A stretch of 64,000 nucleotides of DNA from the NCBI GenBank assembly GCA_026122225.1, contig JANEZZ010000301.1:124001-188000 (forward strand), written 5' to 3'. The stretch's first letter is position 1. Every line of letters begins with the position of its first letter. The notes below the pieces were generated by a model. It was not told the origin of the DNA and searched no databases. It worked only from the letters and a program-made list of their open reading frames with translations. Shown in pieces: positions 55,209 to 64,000 of the stretch. Both the position numbers and the translations under genes were made by a program. This DNA is from Heloderma charlesbogerti. Lineage: Eukaryota > Chordata > Lepidosauria > Squamata > Helodermatidae.

Positions 55209-56121
55209 TAGGGATGGCGGAGAATTTCTCCCCGAAACTTCGGGGGGCCGAGCGCCAACGCGTTCGGCCCCCCGAACAAGTTTCGGTGAGAAATCCTCCA
55301 CACACACACCCCGCACCCCCCCCGGGACGGGACTTACCTTCCCTGAATGTCCCTCCCGGCGGCGGGTCCGGCTGGCGGTTCGTCCGGTGTTTGAGTGGGG
55401 CGGGAGCGGCAGCCGGTCTTTCGACCGGCTGCCGCCCCCGCCATTTCAATGAAAGAAAAAAAAAACAACACGTCCCCTGATAGGCTACGTGACGATTCAC
55501 GTAGCCTATCACGGCTAGATTTGCCAAGTCAGCTGTGATAGGCTACGTGAATCGTCACGTAGCCTATCCCGGGTGACTTAAAAAAAAAAAAAAAAAAGTG
55601 TGTACGGATAATGGCGGCCCCCATAGGGAGCCGCCATTCCCGTTCCTTATTTGGTGGCTGTAGTCTACGTAAATGTTTACGTAGACTACGGCGAAAATAT
55701 TTTATTATTATTTTCGCCGTAGTCTACGTAAACATTTACGTAGACGACAGCCACTAAATAAGGAACGCGAATGGCGGCTCCCTATGGGGGCCGCCATTCG
55801 CGTACGCGCTTTTTTTTTTTTTTTTTAAAGTCACCCGTGATAGGCTACGTGACGATTCACGTAGCCTATCACGGCTGACTTTGCAGATCTAGCCGTGATA
55901 GGCTACGTGAATCGTCACGTAGCCTATCAGGGGGCTTCTTCTTTTTTTACTTCCGCGTTCGCGGCCGGGCGAGGCGGGAAGCCTCCTCCCCGGCCTGAAT
56001 TTCGGCCGGGCGAGGCGGGAAGCCTCCCCCCTGGCCTGAACTTCATGGGGGGAGCAGCGAAGCGCTCCCCCCCACCGCGAACGGCCTTCGACGACAGGTA
56101 AGTGACTTTCGTCCACCCCTA
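55209..56121 (-). mobile_element. Palindromic hAT MITE copy 10 (subfamily II)
   Basis: TAGGGATGGCGG...TCGTCCACCCCTA, 913 bp; flanks share ACATAT but the duplication is imperfect. Long inverted repeat centred near 55700 (GCGAAAATATTTTATTATTA region). Donors GGAAGGTAAGTC on minus left and ACAGGTAAGTG on plus at 56096. The minus ATG at 55442-55444 opens 107 nt. Confidence 0.9.
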
Positions 56122-56695
56122 CATATAACACCAATTCTGGCCCACTTGCATGGCTTGCCTGTGTTTCCAAGCCTGATTCAAGGTTCTGATTTTGACCTAT
56201 AAAATCTTACATGGCTCGGGACCACAAGACCTGATGGTGCACCTCGCCTGGCATGAACCTACCCATACATTACATTCATTATCTAAGATCCTCCTCCAGG
56301 TGCCTCCTCCAAGGGAGGCTTGGAAGGCGGCAACAAGGGAAAAGGCTTTCTTGGTGGTGGCCTCCCAATTTTGGAACAATCTCCCAACTAGACCTGCCTG
56401 ACAGCAACATCGTTATCTTTTCATCACCAGGTTAAGACCTTCCTCTTCTCTCAGGTATTGGGCAACATATGACAAGGTTTCAGTCAGGTTCTGGATTGTT
56501 CTTATTGATGGTTTAAGAATTGTATAGATATATGTCTGCCTGTCTGTCTGTCTGTCTGTCTGTCTATATGTTTGTATGTAAATGGATTTTTATACTATGT
56601 ATAATGTATTTTTAATGGTTTTTAATTTTTGTCAACTGCCCAGACAGCTTCAGCTATTGGGCAGTATAGAAATGAAATGAAATGAAATATGCCCA
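56122..56695 (+). mobile_element. L2/CR1-like LINE, 3' end (segment 3)
   Basis: Coding remnant GLPVFPSLIQGSDFDL-like, EKAFLVVASQFWNNLP, then 3' UTR with CAGCTATTGGGCAGTATAG and (GAAAT)n tail. A (TCTG)n tract lies at 56537-56562. Confidence 0.88.
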
Positions 56696-57032
56696 TCCAG
56701 CTCACTCACTCACCTGGGGGCGGATCCATGTTTCTCTGTCTCCTCCTCTCCCTGCCCACTGGAACAACCTCTTTCACCCTCCCCAATCATGGCATCCTCA
56801 GAAGAGAATCCACTATATCCTATGGTTCCTAGAATGTTCTCCCCAGGAACTCCAGATTGCTCTGTAAATAATCTAAGCTACTATACAACCACCACTTGGC
56901 ATGCCCAAGACTTTTAGTGACTCAAAGATACTAAAAGAGATATGGAATGAAATAACATAAAATATTTACGATTAGGAGAACAGTTAGTAAGCACCTATTA
57001 CTTAAATGCTTTTCTCTGCTTTAAATGAATAC

Positions 57033-57194
57033 CTCGAAAGAGGAAGTTTTCTCTCGATCAATGGAATGGTGCACATACATACGTCCACTATTATCATCTG
57101 CAATAGAAAATAATCCGACCTCTGGATATTTATCCACACCTTCTCCACTGATTAAATATTTTACACATATATCAGGTGATATATAACTGAAGAG
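57033..57194 (-). CDS. CDH26: CDH26 exon: EC1
   Basis: This 162-bp, 54-codon exon starts after TTTTGTAG (phase 0) and ends TTCGAG|GTATTC (phase 0). The frame contains KYLISGEGVDKYPEVGLFSI, then SGRMYVHHSIDREK. The first is the EC1 segment before the adhesive pocket. The second is the standard cadherin G-x-(I/L)-x-V-x-x-x-(I/L)-D-R-E calcium-site motif, with DRE contributing to the EC1-EC2 calcium cluster. It joins the upstream exon at the same place as in mammalian CDH26. No stops or frameshifts. Confidence 0.88.
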
Positions 57195-58910
57195 CTACAA
57201 AACAAGATAGATGGTTGATCAAAGGCTAATTGTATCACCAGAGCAAGCTTTTAATAGAAACATTCATTAACTCTTCTACACTTTTACAGTGTTTTATTAT
57301 TCTGATATTGGGGTAAAAAAAAACAACAACAATTGAGTCATAGTCTATGCTCCGAGTTTGATTTTTTAAAAAATAAATTACCTATATTTTACAATGATTC
57401 CAAGCTCATGTAAAATATGAAATTGTCTCATTGTTATGAATGGTAGAACTATATAGAGAAAGTATCTGGAGGCTGCAGTTTTGACAATGTTAACTCCTGT
57501 GTGATCTTAAACACCCGATACATATACCCTTTTCTTTTCAAGTCTAAAACTCCAGGACTTAATGGTTAACACCAAGTCATCTTAAAAACTGTTTCATTAC
57601 AGAGTAGCAATTGTGTTGCTAAAAGAGAGTTTTCACTAAGTTGGGGTCATTCCAACAGTCTCCTCTCTTGATTGTGCAGCATTTCATCTTCCCTCCTTGA
57701 TTTTAATTGGTGTCATTATGTCATTTCAATGAGGCCCTCAAATTAAAAATAAACTGAAAAGAACATACAACATGGGTGGGGTGGCAAGACTGAGATATCA
57801 CAGAGCTGGCCCCTTTACATATAGTACATTTTTTATTATTATTAAAATACTTTAAACCTTCCCTTCATTACATAGATAACAGGGTAGTGTATAATATTAT
57901 CGGTCCTTTATGGCTCTGAGTTTCTAGGAAGGTTAAAAATTCAGTTCCAAGATATATTTAAAAGGTAGTGCCAAGAAAGAGTTGGAGGAGGGGGACAAAA
58001 ATGTTGTCCCAGGAAATAAATAAACACTGTCAATGACATTCATCTATGATGATAAAAAAGGATGTGTGTCTGTCTGTCTGTCTCCACCATAGCATCTAGA
58101 CTGTGAAACCTAGTCATCTGAAACTTGGCATGCACCTCAGGGTTACTTGGTTTTTAAAATGCATTAATTAATTTAAATTAATTTAAATGTGTCTGTGTGT
58201 TTGAAGTCTGCATACCATCTTTGGTCACTAGGTGGCAGACTTCCCTAACCAGAAGTCAACTGAAACAATTTGAAGCCAAGGAGGAGTAGTCTGGGGAACA
58301 GAGTTCTATGGCTGCCTCCTCCCCACTGCTTTGGGGTGCTCCCTCAGGGGGTCACTCCCTCAGGGGGTCTATAGTGATGCAATATGGCAGGAGCACTGCC
58401 TAGGTGTGCCAGCAGATGTGGCTTTACTAAGATGGGGTGGACACGATGTGTCCAATTCTGAAGGCTTCACTTGAAGGCTTCACTTACCAAACTAAGTGCT
58501 ATTCCAACCAACCTGTGCGAAGCTGCATCCATTCACTAGTATGTAACAAAGGAGAATGTAAATATGCACAGATTTGACATCCCAGTTCTAGCTTCAGCCT
58601 ACATTAAACTTGATCATTAGGGTCTGCCATCCAAGTAATGTGCACAGAAAAAGTGGCTTTGGGGCTATAATTCAAAACACGCTTATTTCCAAATAACTCT
58701 AACATTCTTCACTTTAGTAATCTGTATGGTGCCACTATACTCTGTTGTTGTTCTTCTGCAACTCACTAATGCATTTATTTTGGAACAAGCTTTTGTGGGC
58801 TAGAGTCTGCTTCAGCAGATGCTAAATGACTTTGGAGATCACAGCCAGATGCACAAAGTACTAGTCTAGAGAATTCTAGGGCTCGCTAAAAAGCTACATT
58901 TTGCTTTTAC
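57195..58910. other. CDH26 intron, little recognisable
   Basis: AT-rich sequence with a short (TGTC)n run near 58067 and TTAATTTAAATTAATTTAAA near 58165. No gene or identifiable element. Confidence 0.5.
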
Positions 58911-59010
58911 GTTTCCGATGAGTTTCGGGAATGGCCCTTTGTCTTCCTCCTCAAGTTCTACATTGGCAACAGTCCATCTCCTTTTTGTGCGATGCTGCAA
59001 AGGTTGCAGA
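58911..59010 (-). CDS. CDH26: CDH26 exon: propeptide cleavage site and start of EC1
   Basis: The reading frame contains HRTKR followed by RWTVANVELEEED and GPFPKLIGN. RTKR fits a furin-type propeptide site. The Trp just after it is where type I/II cadherins carry the Trp used for strand-swap adhesion. The 3' boundary is AAC|GTAAAAGC, phase 0. The 5' boundary at 59010 (after GACAG) is the best acceptor I see but lacks a strong pyrimidine tract, so a few codons may be wrong. The frame is open further upstream to about 59195, but that stretch does not look like cadherin. The signal-peptide exon was not found. Confidence 0.78.
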
Positions 59011-60683
59011 CTGTCTAATGGCTTCAGATCTTGTGAATGCCACAATGCACATCTCTTATAACGCTGTGATAGCCATCTCATTCGCCTGGCACAATTGAAG
59101 AGTGTGTACACACTTAAGGGCTCAGGATCAAAGAGGTGCTCAATCTCACAAACAGGGGCATTGCTAGGTGTGAGCCTGTGGGACCCTGGCCTCAAATCTG
59201 TTTACCAGTGCCCTGAATCTTTTACCCGCAGCTCTGACTGTCCATTGATGCCAATGGAATGTTTTTCCTCAGTTTAATTGCCATGCAAGGAGCAATTTTC
59301 AAGGGGGATTACATTGGGGAGGTAAGGGTTAACCCACCCACCCGGCCCCACCCAGCAGTTAAGCTGAGAAAAAATCATTGCATTGGTGCCAATGGAAGCT
59401 TTGTATCTAAACTTAATCGCGGGGGTGGGGGGGCGTTTGCAAGGGCTTATGAGAAAACTTACCAGCCACACTTCTTTCTGCATTTTTTGACACCTGTTTA
59501 CAGTCATTGCAAATTAATTGTAACTGAAGAACTACTGATTTAAGATGATCTGGGTGGGGGTGCAAATTAATTAATTAAAGCAACAAGTGACCCACAGGCC
59601 ACCTGGCCCTTGCAGCCCATCAATGCGGCTCCTACTATCCCAAAAAACTCAAGGGGATCAAAGAAAATGTTTAAAACCCGGGGGAGGGGGCAAACAAAAT
59701 GGAGTCCAGAACTGCTAAAGAGCACCCAAAGACTCAGAATTATCTTTGTTGCAAGCTAATTTTGACCCTTGCGACATTTCATAACAGCTCTGGCCACCTT
59801 CCCCACCCCCATTTTTGGAACCTGTGTGTGTGGGTGTCCTATGGAGGAATCCAGGGAGCAAAAAAAGACCCCTGGACCTCCTGAAATTGCCCACCACTGA
59901 ATTAAAGAATTATTTTATATGGTTTGATTTGGCTGGGAAATTAATTGGCTGGCTTTGCCTTCTGCGAAATTTAAATAAACCCTAGTAATTATTTCTAAAT
60001 TTGCATGTATAGATATGACTTACCCTATCTAAATTTTATGCAGATTGATGTCCTATGGGCCTGGGCCCCAAATCTGTTAAGTGCCTAGCAATATCCATGC
60101 TCATCAACATACATCCACTGAGTCACTATTCCACCTCAAGACACACAAGCCAATGCTAAAAAAATTCAACATAAAAAGACATTTGCAGATAATTTCAATC
60201 TGGTTTTTAAACAAATGTTACTTATTGAAGAATTCAGCAAAGTTCCAATCTGATGGCTTCTCTTTTGAATGATCTTTCTTAGACTGCCATGATCACCCAG
60301 TGCAGAGTGGAAGCTGTTGATGGCAAGAACCTTAATGGATAAAGAAAGGGCTACAGTAAGAAGGATGTTATCTAACTAAAGTTGTCTTATCCCAATACCT
60401 TACACTGAAAAACCTGACAAACCTGCCACCAACACTTGCCAAGTGTAGATTTAGCTTCACTCTAAACACGGCTACAAGATGGGAAGCACAGCGCTGTGTG
60501 TTTGCTGGCAAGCGAATTCCCCATTCCATGACTTGCTTTCATGCATTCATCTCTTCCAACCATGATTATTGCTAGGTAAACTTTTCAAACCTTGGATTAA
60601 AACTCTGGTTAGGACATGCTTGGTTAGTGGCATTAACCATGGTTAGTGTATCAGTGCAGACAGAACATTACAACTACAACATA
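59011..60683. other. Sequence upstream of the CDH26 cleavage-site exon
   Basis: No repeat family, RNA gene or convincing signal-peptide exon was recognised. Confidence 0.4.
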
Positions 60684-61120
60684 ATTAAGGGAGCAATCCT
60701 ATGTCCCCTAGACAGTGTCTCGGGGAGACATAGGATTGTTTGGTTTCTGGGCTCTGAGGTCAGAAACAAGGTTTTGACCTAGGAGCCCAGAAACCAGGCT
60801 TCCCACCCCTCCCTCTCCCCCTCATAGCCAGCCTGATTGTGGCAATGTCTTTGCGCTCAGAAACAGAGTGTGGAGGTGAGAAAAGAGGGTGTTCCCAGGG
60901 GTGGAGAGGGGAGGAGACAGGGGCATCAGCCATATGACATTTCCTATGGCTGCCCCAGCCTCCTTCCCTCCTCCTCTGAAGAAATCACCCATCTAGCAGA
61001 AATGCAGGGTGGCAGGAAAGTGAAGGTGAAGGGCACTTCCACGCTCCAGCCACCCTACATTGGACTCGGCAGCTTCCGGGTTTGGAGGCTGCCGACTATC
61101 TTCATAGGATTGCACCCTAA
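60684..61120. repeat. Foldback repeat family F, copy 5
   Basis: TTAAGGGAGCAATCCTATG at the left and CATAGGATTGCACCCTAA at the right are near-perfect inverted ends. Inside: CTGGGCTCTGAGGTCAGAA, GACCTAGGAGCCCAGAAACC, and CACCCATCTAGCAGAAATGC at the centre. The best-preserved ends of the family. Confidence 0.75.
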
Positions 61121-61222
61121 ACCAACCTATAAGGTTTTAATGTTTAACCTTTGTAAACCGCTCAGGGAGCTTTGGCTATGGAGCAGTATCGAAATGTAAT
61201 AAATAAATAAATAAATAAATAT
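61121..61222 (+). mobile_element. LINE 3'-tail fragment
   Basis: TTTGTAAACCGCTCAGGGAG, GGCTATGGAGCAGTATCG and (AAATA)n: a short 5'-truncated 3' end directly beside family F copy 5. Confidence 0.7.
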
Positions 61223-61549
61223 AGGAGAGAGGAGGACAACGACGAAGGAGCATCAAGAGCACAGCACACTCTCAAACTCTTAACCATGGTTAGATTAGAA
61301 ATGCAATGTGTGTGTTGTGCAATTGAAATCGTTATGCTAACAGGCCAAGCATGTTTCAAAATCATGTGTGATGCTGCCCTGTCTCATAATGCCTTTCCCC
61401 ACCCAGCAGTGATTCACCTATAGCTCTGCTTCTGCTCATGTGCTTAATTCATGTGGCCTGGATTACAAGCACTTTCACAGCATCTTGTTTGCTCCTGTTC
61501 TCTGCCTACAGCATACTGGCCAGAATGATATTTGTTTGTTTATTTACAA

Positions 61550-61870
61550 TAATTGTATACTGCTCCATATCTAAAACAGATTTCAGAGTGGTGAACGTAA
61601 AATAAAAGATTAGAACTCCATACTAAAAGTATGCTTTTTAAAAACAGAATGCCAATAGAAACCATAGCTGGTCAGTTAAGGAATGTCTCCTGGAAGAGTG
61701 CTGTGTTCAGGAGGCACCAGAAACAACACAGTGTTGGTGCCTGCCTGACCTCCAGGGGCAGGGAGTTCCAAAGAAAGGGGACCACCACACTGAAGGCTCT
61801 TTTCCTGGTGGACTCCAATTGGGCCATAGGTCCACGTAGAACCACCAGGAGCATGCCGTCCAATATGGGG
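61550..61870 (-). mobile_element. L2/CR1-like LINE 3' end
   Basis: The minus frame has RAFSVVVPFLWNSLPLEVR, then PTLCCFWCLLNTALF. TTTATTTACAATAATTG at the left is the 3' UTR end. Confidence 0.75.
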
Positions 61871-61881
61871 GTAATCTATGG

Positions 61882-62019
61882 CAGTGGTGGGGAACATGTG
61901 GTCCTCCAGATGTGGTTGCACTGCAATTCCCACCAGCCCTAGCCAGCATAGTCAATGGTGAGGGGTGAGGGGTGTTGTAGTCCAACAACAACTGGAGGGA
62001 CATACATTCCCCATCCCTG
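61882..62019 (+). mobile_element. 138-bp hAT foldback MITE with perfect TSD
   Basis: CAGTGGTGGGGAACATG...ATTCCCCATCCCTG between perfect duplications ATCTATGG (61874-61881, 62020-62027). The arms, GGTCCTCCAGATG and AACTGGAGGGACA plus TTGCACTGCAATTCCCACCA/TGTAGTCCAACAAC, fold back. Related fragments at 16457-16590 and 27600-27722. Confidence 0.88.
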
Positions 62020-62571
62020 ATCTATGGGGAGAACCTTGCCTTGAGTCAGGGGGTGGATGTGATGACATCCTACTCCATTTAACCATATTATTTTCTGAGC
62101 CACCTCCCAATGAGGGTAATGATCATAGGAATTAGGCCTACAATAGGATGTTGTGTTGCTGATCTGGACTTACAGAAAGATATTAGAGATGTGAATGCTT
62201 GTCGATTGTTAAAAAGTCAAAATAGTGCTACCAGGGAGAAGGTGATTTAGAAATTAAAACTGGTGAACACAAATGGCTGCAAACGTGGTCTCAACCACCT
62301 TTAAGAACAGCTTCAGCCAGAATTCAAGAAGCAGCTCTTAAAGTGCTTTTTAGATGGCACTGGACACTTCTAAAATCATACCATATTGGTAACTATGTTT
62401 CATCACTTTGCTGGAGAGGTTGCAATACAATAGGTTCTTTTATGCATATGTGGTGGGCCAGTAAGCCAGTAAAAACATTTTGGAAAGCTGTCTTTGGGGA
62501 AATGTCTGACCTTACAGGGCAACCGCTGTCTCAGCCCATGCTCTTTCGTCCCTTACTGACCACTTTGTTGT

Positions 62572-64000
62572 TGTTGTTCAGTCGTTCAGTCGTGTCCGAC
62601 TCTTCGTGACCCCATGGACCATAGCACGCCAGGCCTTCCTGTCCTGCGCTATCTCCCAGAGCATGCTCAAGTTCATATTCATTGCATCCGTGATGCTATC
62701 TAGCCATCTTATCCTCTGCCGTCCCCTTCTCCTTTTGCCTTCAGTCTTTCCCAGCATCAGGGTCTTTTCCAGGGAGTTTTCTCTTTGCATTAGGTGGCCA
62801 AAATATTGGAGCTTCAGCTTCATTATCTGTCCTTCCAATGAGCACTCAGGGTTGATTTCCTTTAGGATGGACTGATTTGACCTCCTTGCAGTCCAGGGGA
62901 CTCGTAAGAGTCTTCTCCAGCACCACAGTTCGAAAGCATCAATTCTTCGGCGCTCAGCCTTCCTTATAGTCCAGCTCTCACAGCCATACATTACTACTGG
63001 GAAAACCATAGCTTTGATTAGATGGACCTTTGTCAGCAAGGTGATGTCTCTGCTTCTTACTATGCTGTCTAGGTTTGCCATAGCTTTCCTCCCAAGGAGC
63101 AAGCATCTTTTAATTTCATGGCTACAGTCACCGTCTGCGGTGATCTTGGAGCCCAAGAAAGTAAAATCTGTCACTGCTTCCATTTCTTCCCCTTCTATAT
63201 GCCAGGATGTGATAGGGCCAGATGACATGATCTTAGTTTTTTTAATGTTGAGTTTCAAACCAGCTTTTGCACTCTCCTCTTTCACCCTCAACAAGAGGCT
63301 CTTGAGATCCTCTTCGCTTTCTGCCATTAAGGTGGTATCGTCTGCATATCGGAGGTTGTTGATAATTCTCCCGGCAATCTTAATTCCGACCTCTGATTCA
63401 TCCAACCCGGCATTTCTCATTATGTACTCTGCATATAAATTAAATAAGCAGGGTGACAATATGCAGCCTTGTCGTACTCCTTTCCCAATTTTGAACCAAT
63501 CGGTTGTTCCATCTCTGGTTCTTACTGTTGCTTCTTGACCCTCGTACAGGTTTCTCAGGAGACAGGTAAGGTGGTCTGGTACTCCCATCACTTTCAGAAT
63601 TTGCCACAGTTTGTTGTGATCCACACAATCAAAGGCTTTAGCATAGTCAATGAAGCAGAAATAGACGTTTTTCTGGAATTCTCTTGCTTTCTCCATGATG
63701 CAGCGAATGTTGGTGATTTGATCTCTAGTTCCTCTGCCTCATCTAAACCCAGCTTGTAGTTCCGGTAGTTCTCGGTTCGCATACTGCTGAAGCCTAGCTT
63801 GTAGGATTTTGAGCATCACCTTGCTGGCATGTGAAATGAGCGCAATGGTGCGGTAGTTTGAACACTCTTTGGCGTTGCCCTTCTTTGGAATTGGAATGTA
63901 AACTGACCTTTTCCAGTCTTGTGGCCACTGTTGAGTGTTCCAGATTTGTTGGCATATTGAATGCAGCACTTTAACAGCATCATCTTTTAGGATTTTAAAT
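62572..64000 (-). mobile_element. BovB LINE, 3' end, running off the window
   Basis: The minus strand reads the same RT as 14186-16456: FIDYAKAFDCVDH, GVRQGCILSPCLFN, LRYADDTTLM, HGVTKSRTRLND. The stop codon is followed by the ACAAC tail (62566-62577). One point change makes an in-frame TGA at 63739-63741 (the Arg after GF in GFRRGRG), and Trp of IRWIMEK is Cys. Highly similar to the other copy. Confidence 0.95.

Larger units (their letters stand above)
35..59010 (-). other. CDH26: CDH26 (cadherin-26) gene span, visible part
   Basis: This is a split gene on the minus strand for a single-pass calcium-dependent adhesion protein. Exons found, 5' to 3': 58911-59010, 57033-57194, 44126-44273, 27776-27961, 27284-27554, 22916-23058, 19416-19649, 12555-12688, possibly 11405-11504, and 35-235. 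Where consecutive exons were found, intron phases agree (0, then 1, 0, 2, 1, 1), apart from one frameshift. Order and content match cadherin-26: furin-type site, EC repeats with DxNDNxP linkers, a short non-classical cytoplasmic tail. The identification rests on remembered similarity to mammalian CDH26, including GPFPKLIG, YLISGxGVD, TDPxTNEG, a VENEEP-type motif and PHVYxEEG. The EC2 exons, signal peptide, last EC5/TM exon and part of the tail were not found. Introns are packed with transposons. Confidence 0.85.

Overview
The window is vertebrate nuclear DNA, most likely from a squamate reptile (lizard or snake). The evidence is a split cadherin gene, three BovB-type (RTE) LINE copies plus two fragments, CR1 and L2/CR1-like LINEs ending in (AAATA)n or (GAAAT)n tails, tRNA-derived SINEs, a Penelope-like element, an endogenous retrovirus and many hAT-type MITEs. 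Nothing prokaryotic is present. Squamate assignment is inference from the repeat set.

The only host gene I recognise is cadherin-26 (CDH26), on the minus strand and filling almost the whole window. The cleavage-site/EC1 exon is at about 59.0 kb. EC1 and EC1-EC2 exons are at 57.1 and 44.2 kb, EC3-EC5 exons at 27.9, 27.4, 23.0 and 19.5 kb, the juxtamembrane exon at 12.6 kb, a doubtful cytoplasmic exon at 11.4 kb, and the C-terminal exon with its stop at 35-235. I could not find the signal-peptide exon, the EC2 exons, the last EC5/transmembrane exon or some cytoplasmic exons. One exon (27284-27554) carries an apparent 1-bp deletion, judged from both protein similarity and intron phase.

The rest is almost entirely transposable elements in the introns. 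At 0-20 kb: SINEs, CR1, a diverged BovB, LINE tails, a 403-bp hAT MITE and a BovB copy with a 697-codon open frame (14.2-16.5 kb). At 20-33 kb: palindromic hAT elements on both sides of a CDH26 exon, a Penelope-like element with inverted repeats (24.7-27.2 kb), and a head-to-head LINE pair separated by half of a palindromic hAT element (30.0-32.7 kb). At 35.3-40.7 kb: a gammaretrovirus-like provirus with two LTRs, a tRNA-His primer site and 4-bp target duplications, lying inside an older LINE. At 41-44 kb: three palindromic hAT elements. At 44-50 kb: CR1, foldback repeats, SINE and another hAT element. At 50-57 kb: one L2/CR1-like LINE broken by a solo LTR and two hAT elements, two of which contain further hAT elements. 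At 57-64 kb: CDH26 5' exons, a foldback repeat, a small hAT MITE and a BovB copy running off the end.

The most unusual content is a family of palindromic non-autonomous hAT elements (about 560-945 bp, ends TAGGGATG...CATCCCTA, 8-bp target duplications). Every copy with both ends carries 5' splice-site-like sequences facing outward at the two ends. At one end an ATG-initiated mini reading frame runs into that donor. In five of six copies of one subfamily this frame is stop-free, always ends in phase 2, and differs in length only by multiples of three. That suggests a mobile, possibly bidirectional, promoter/first-exon cassette.
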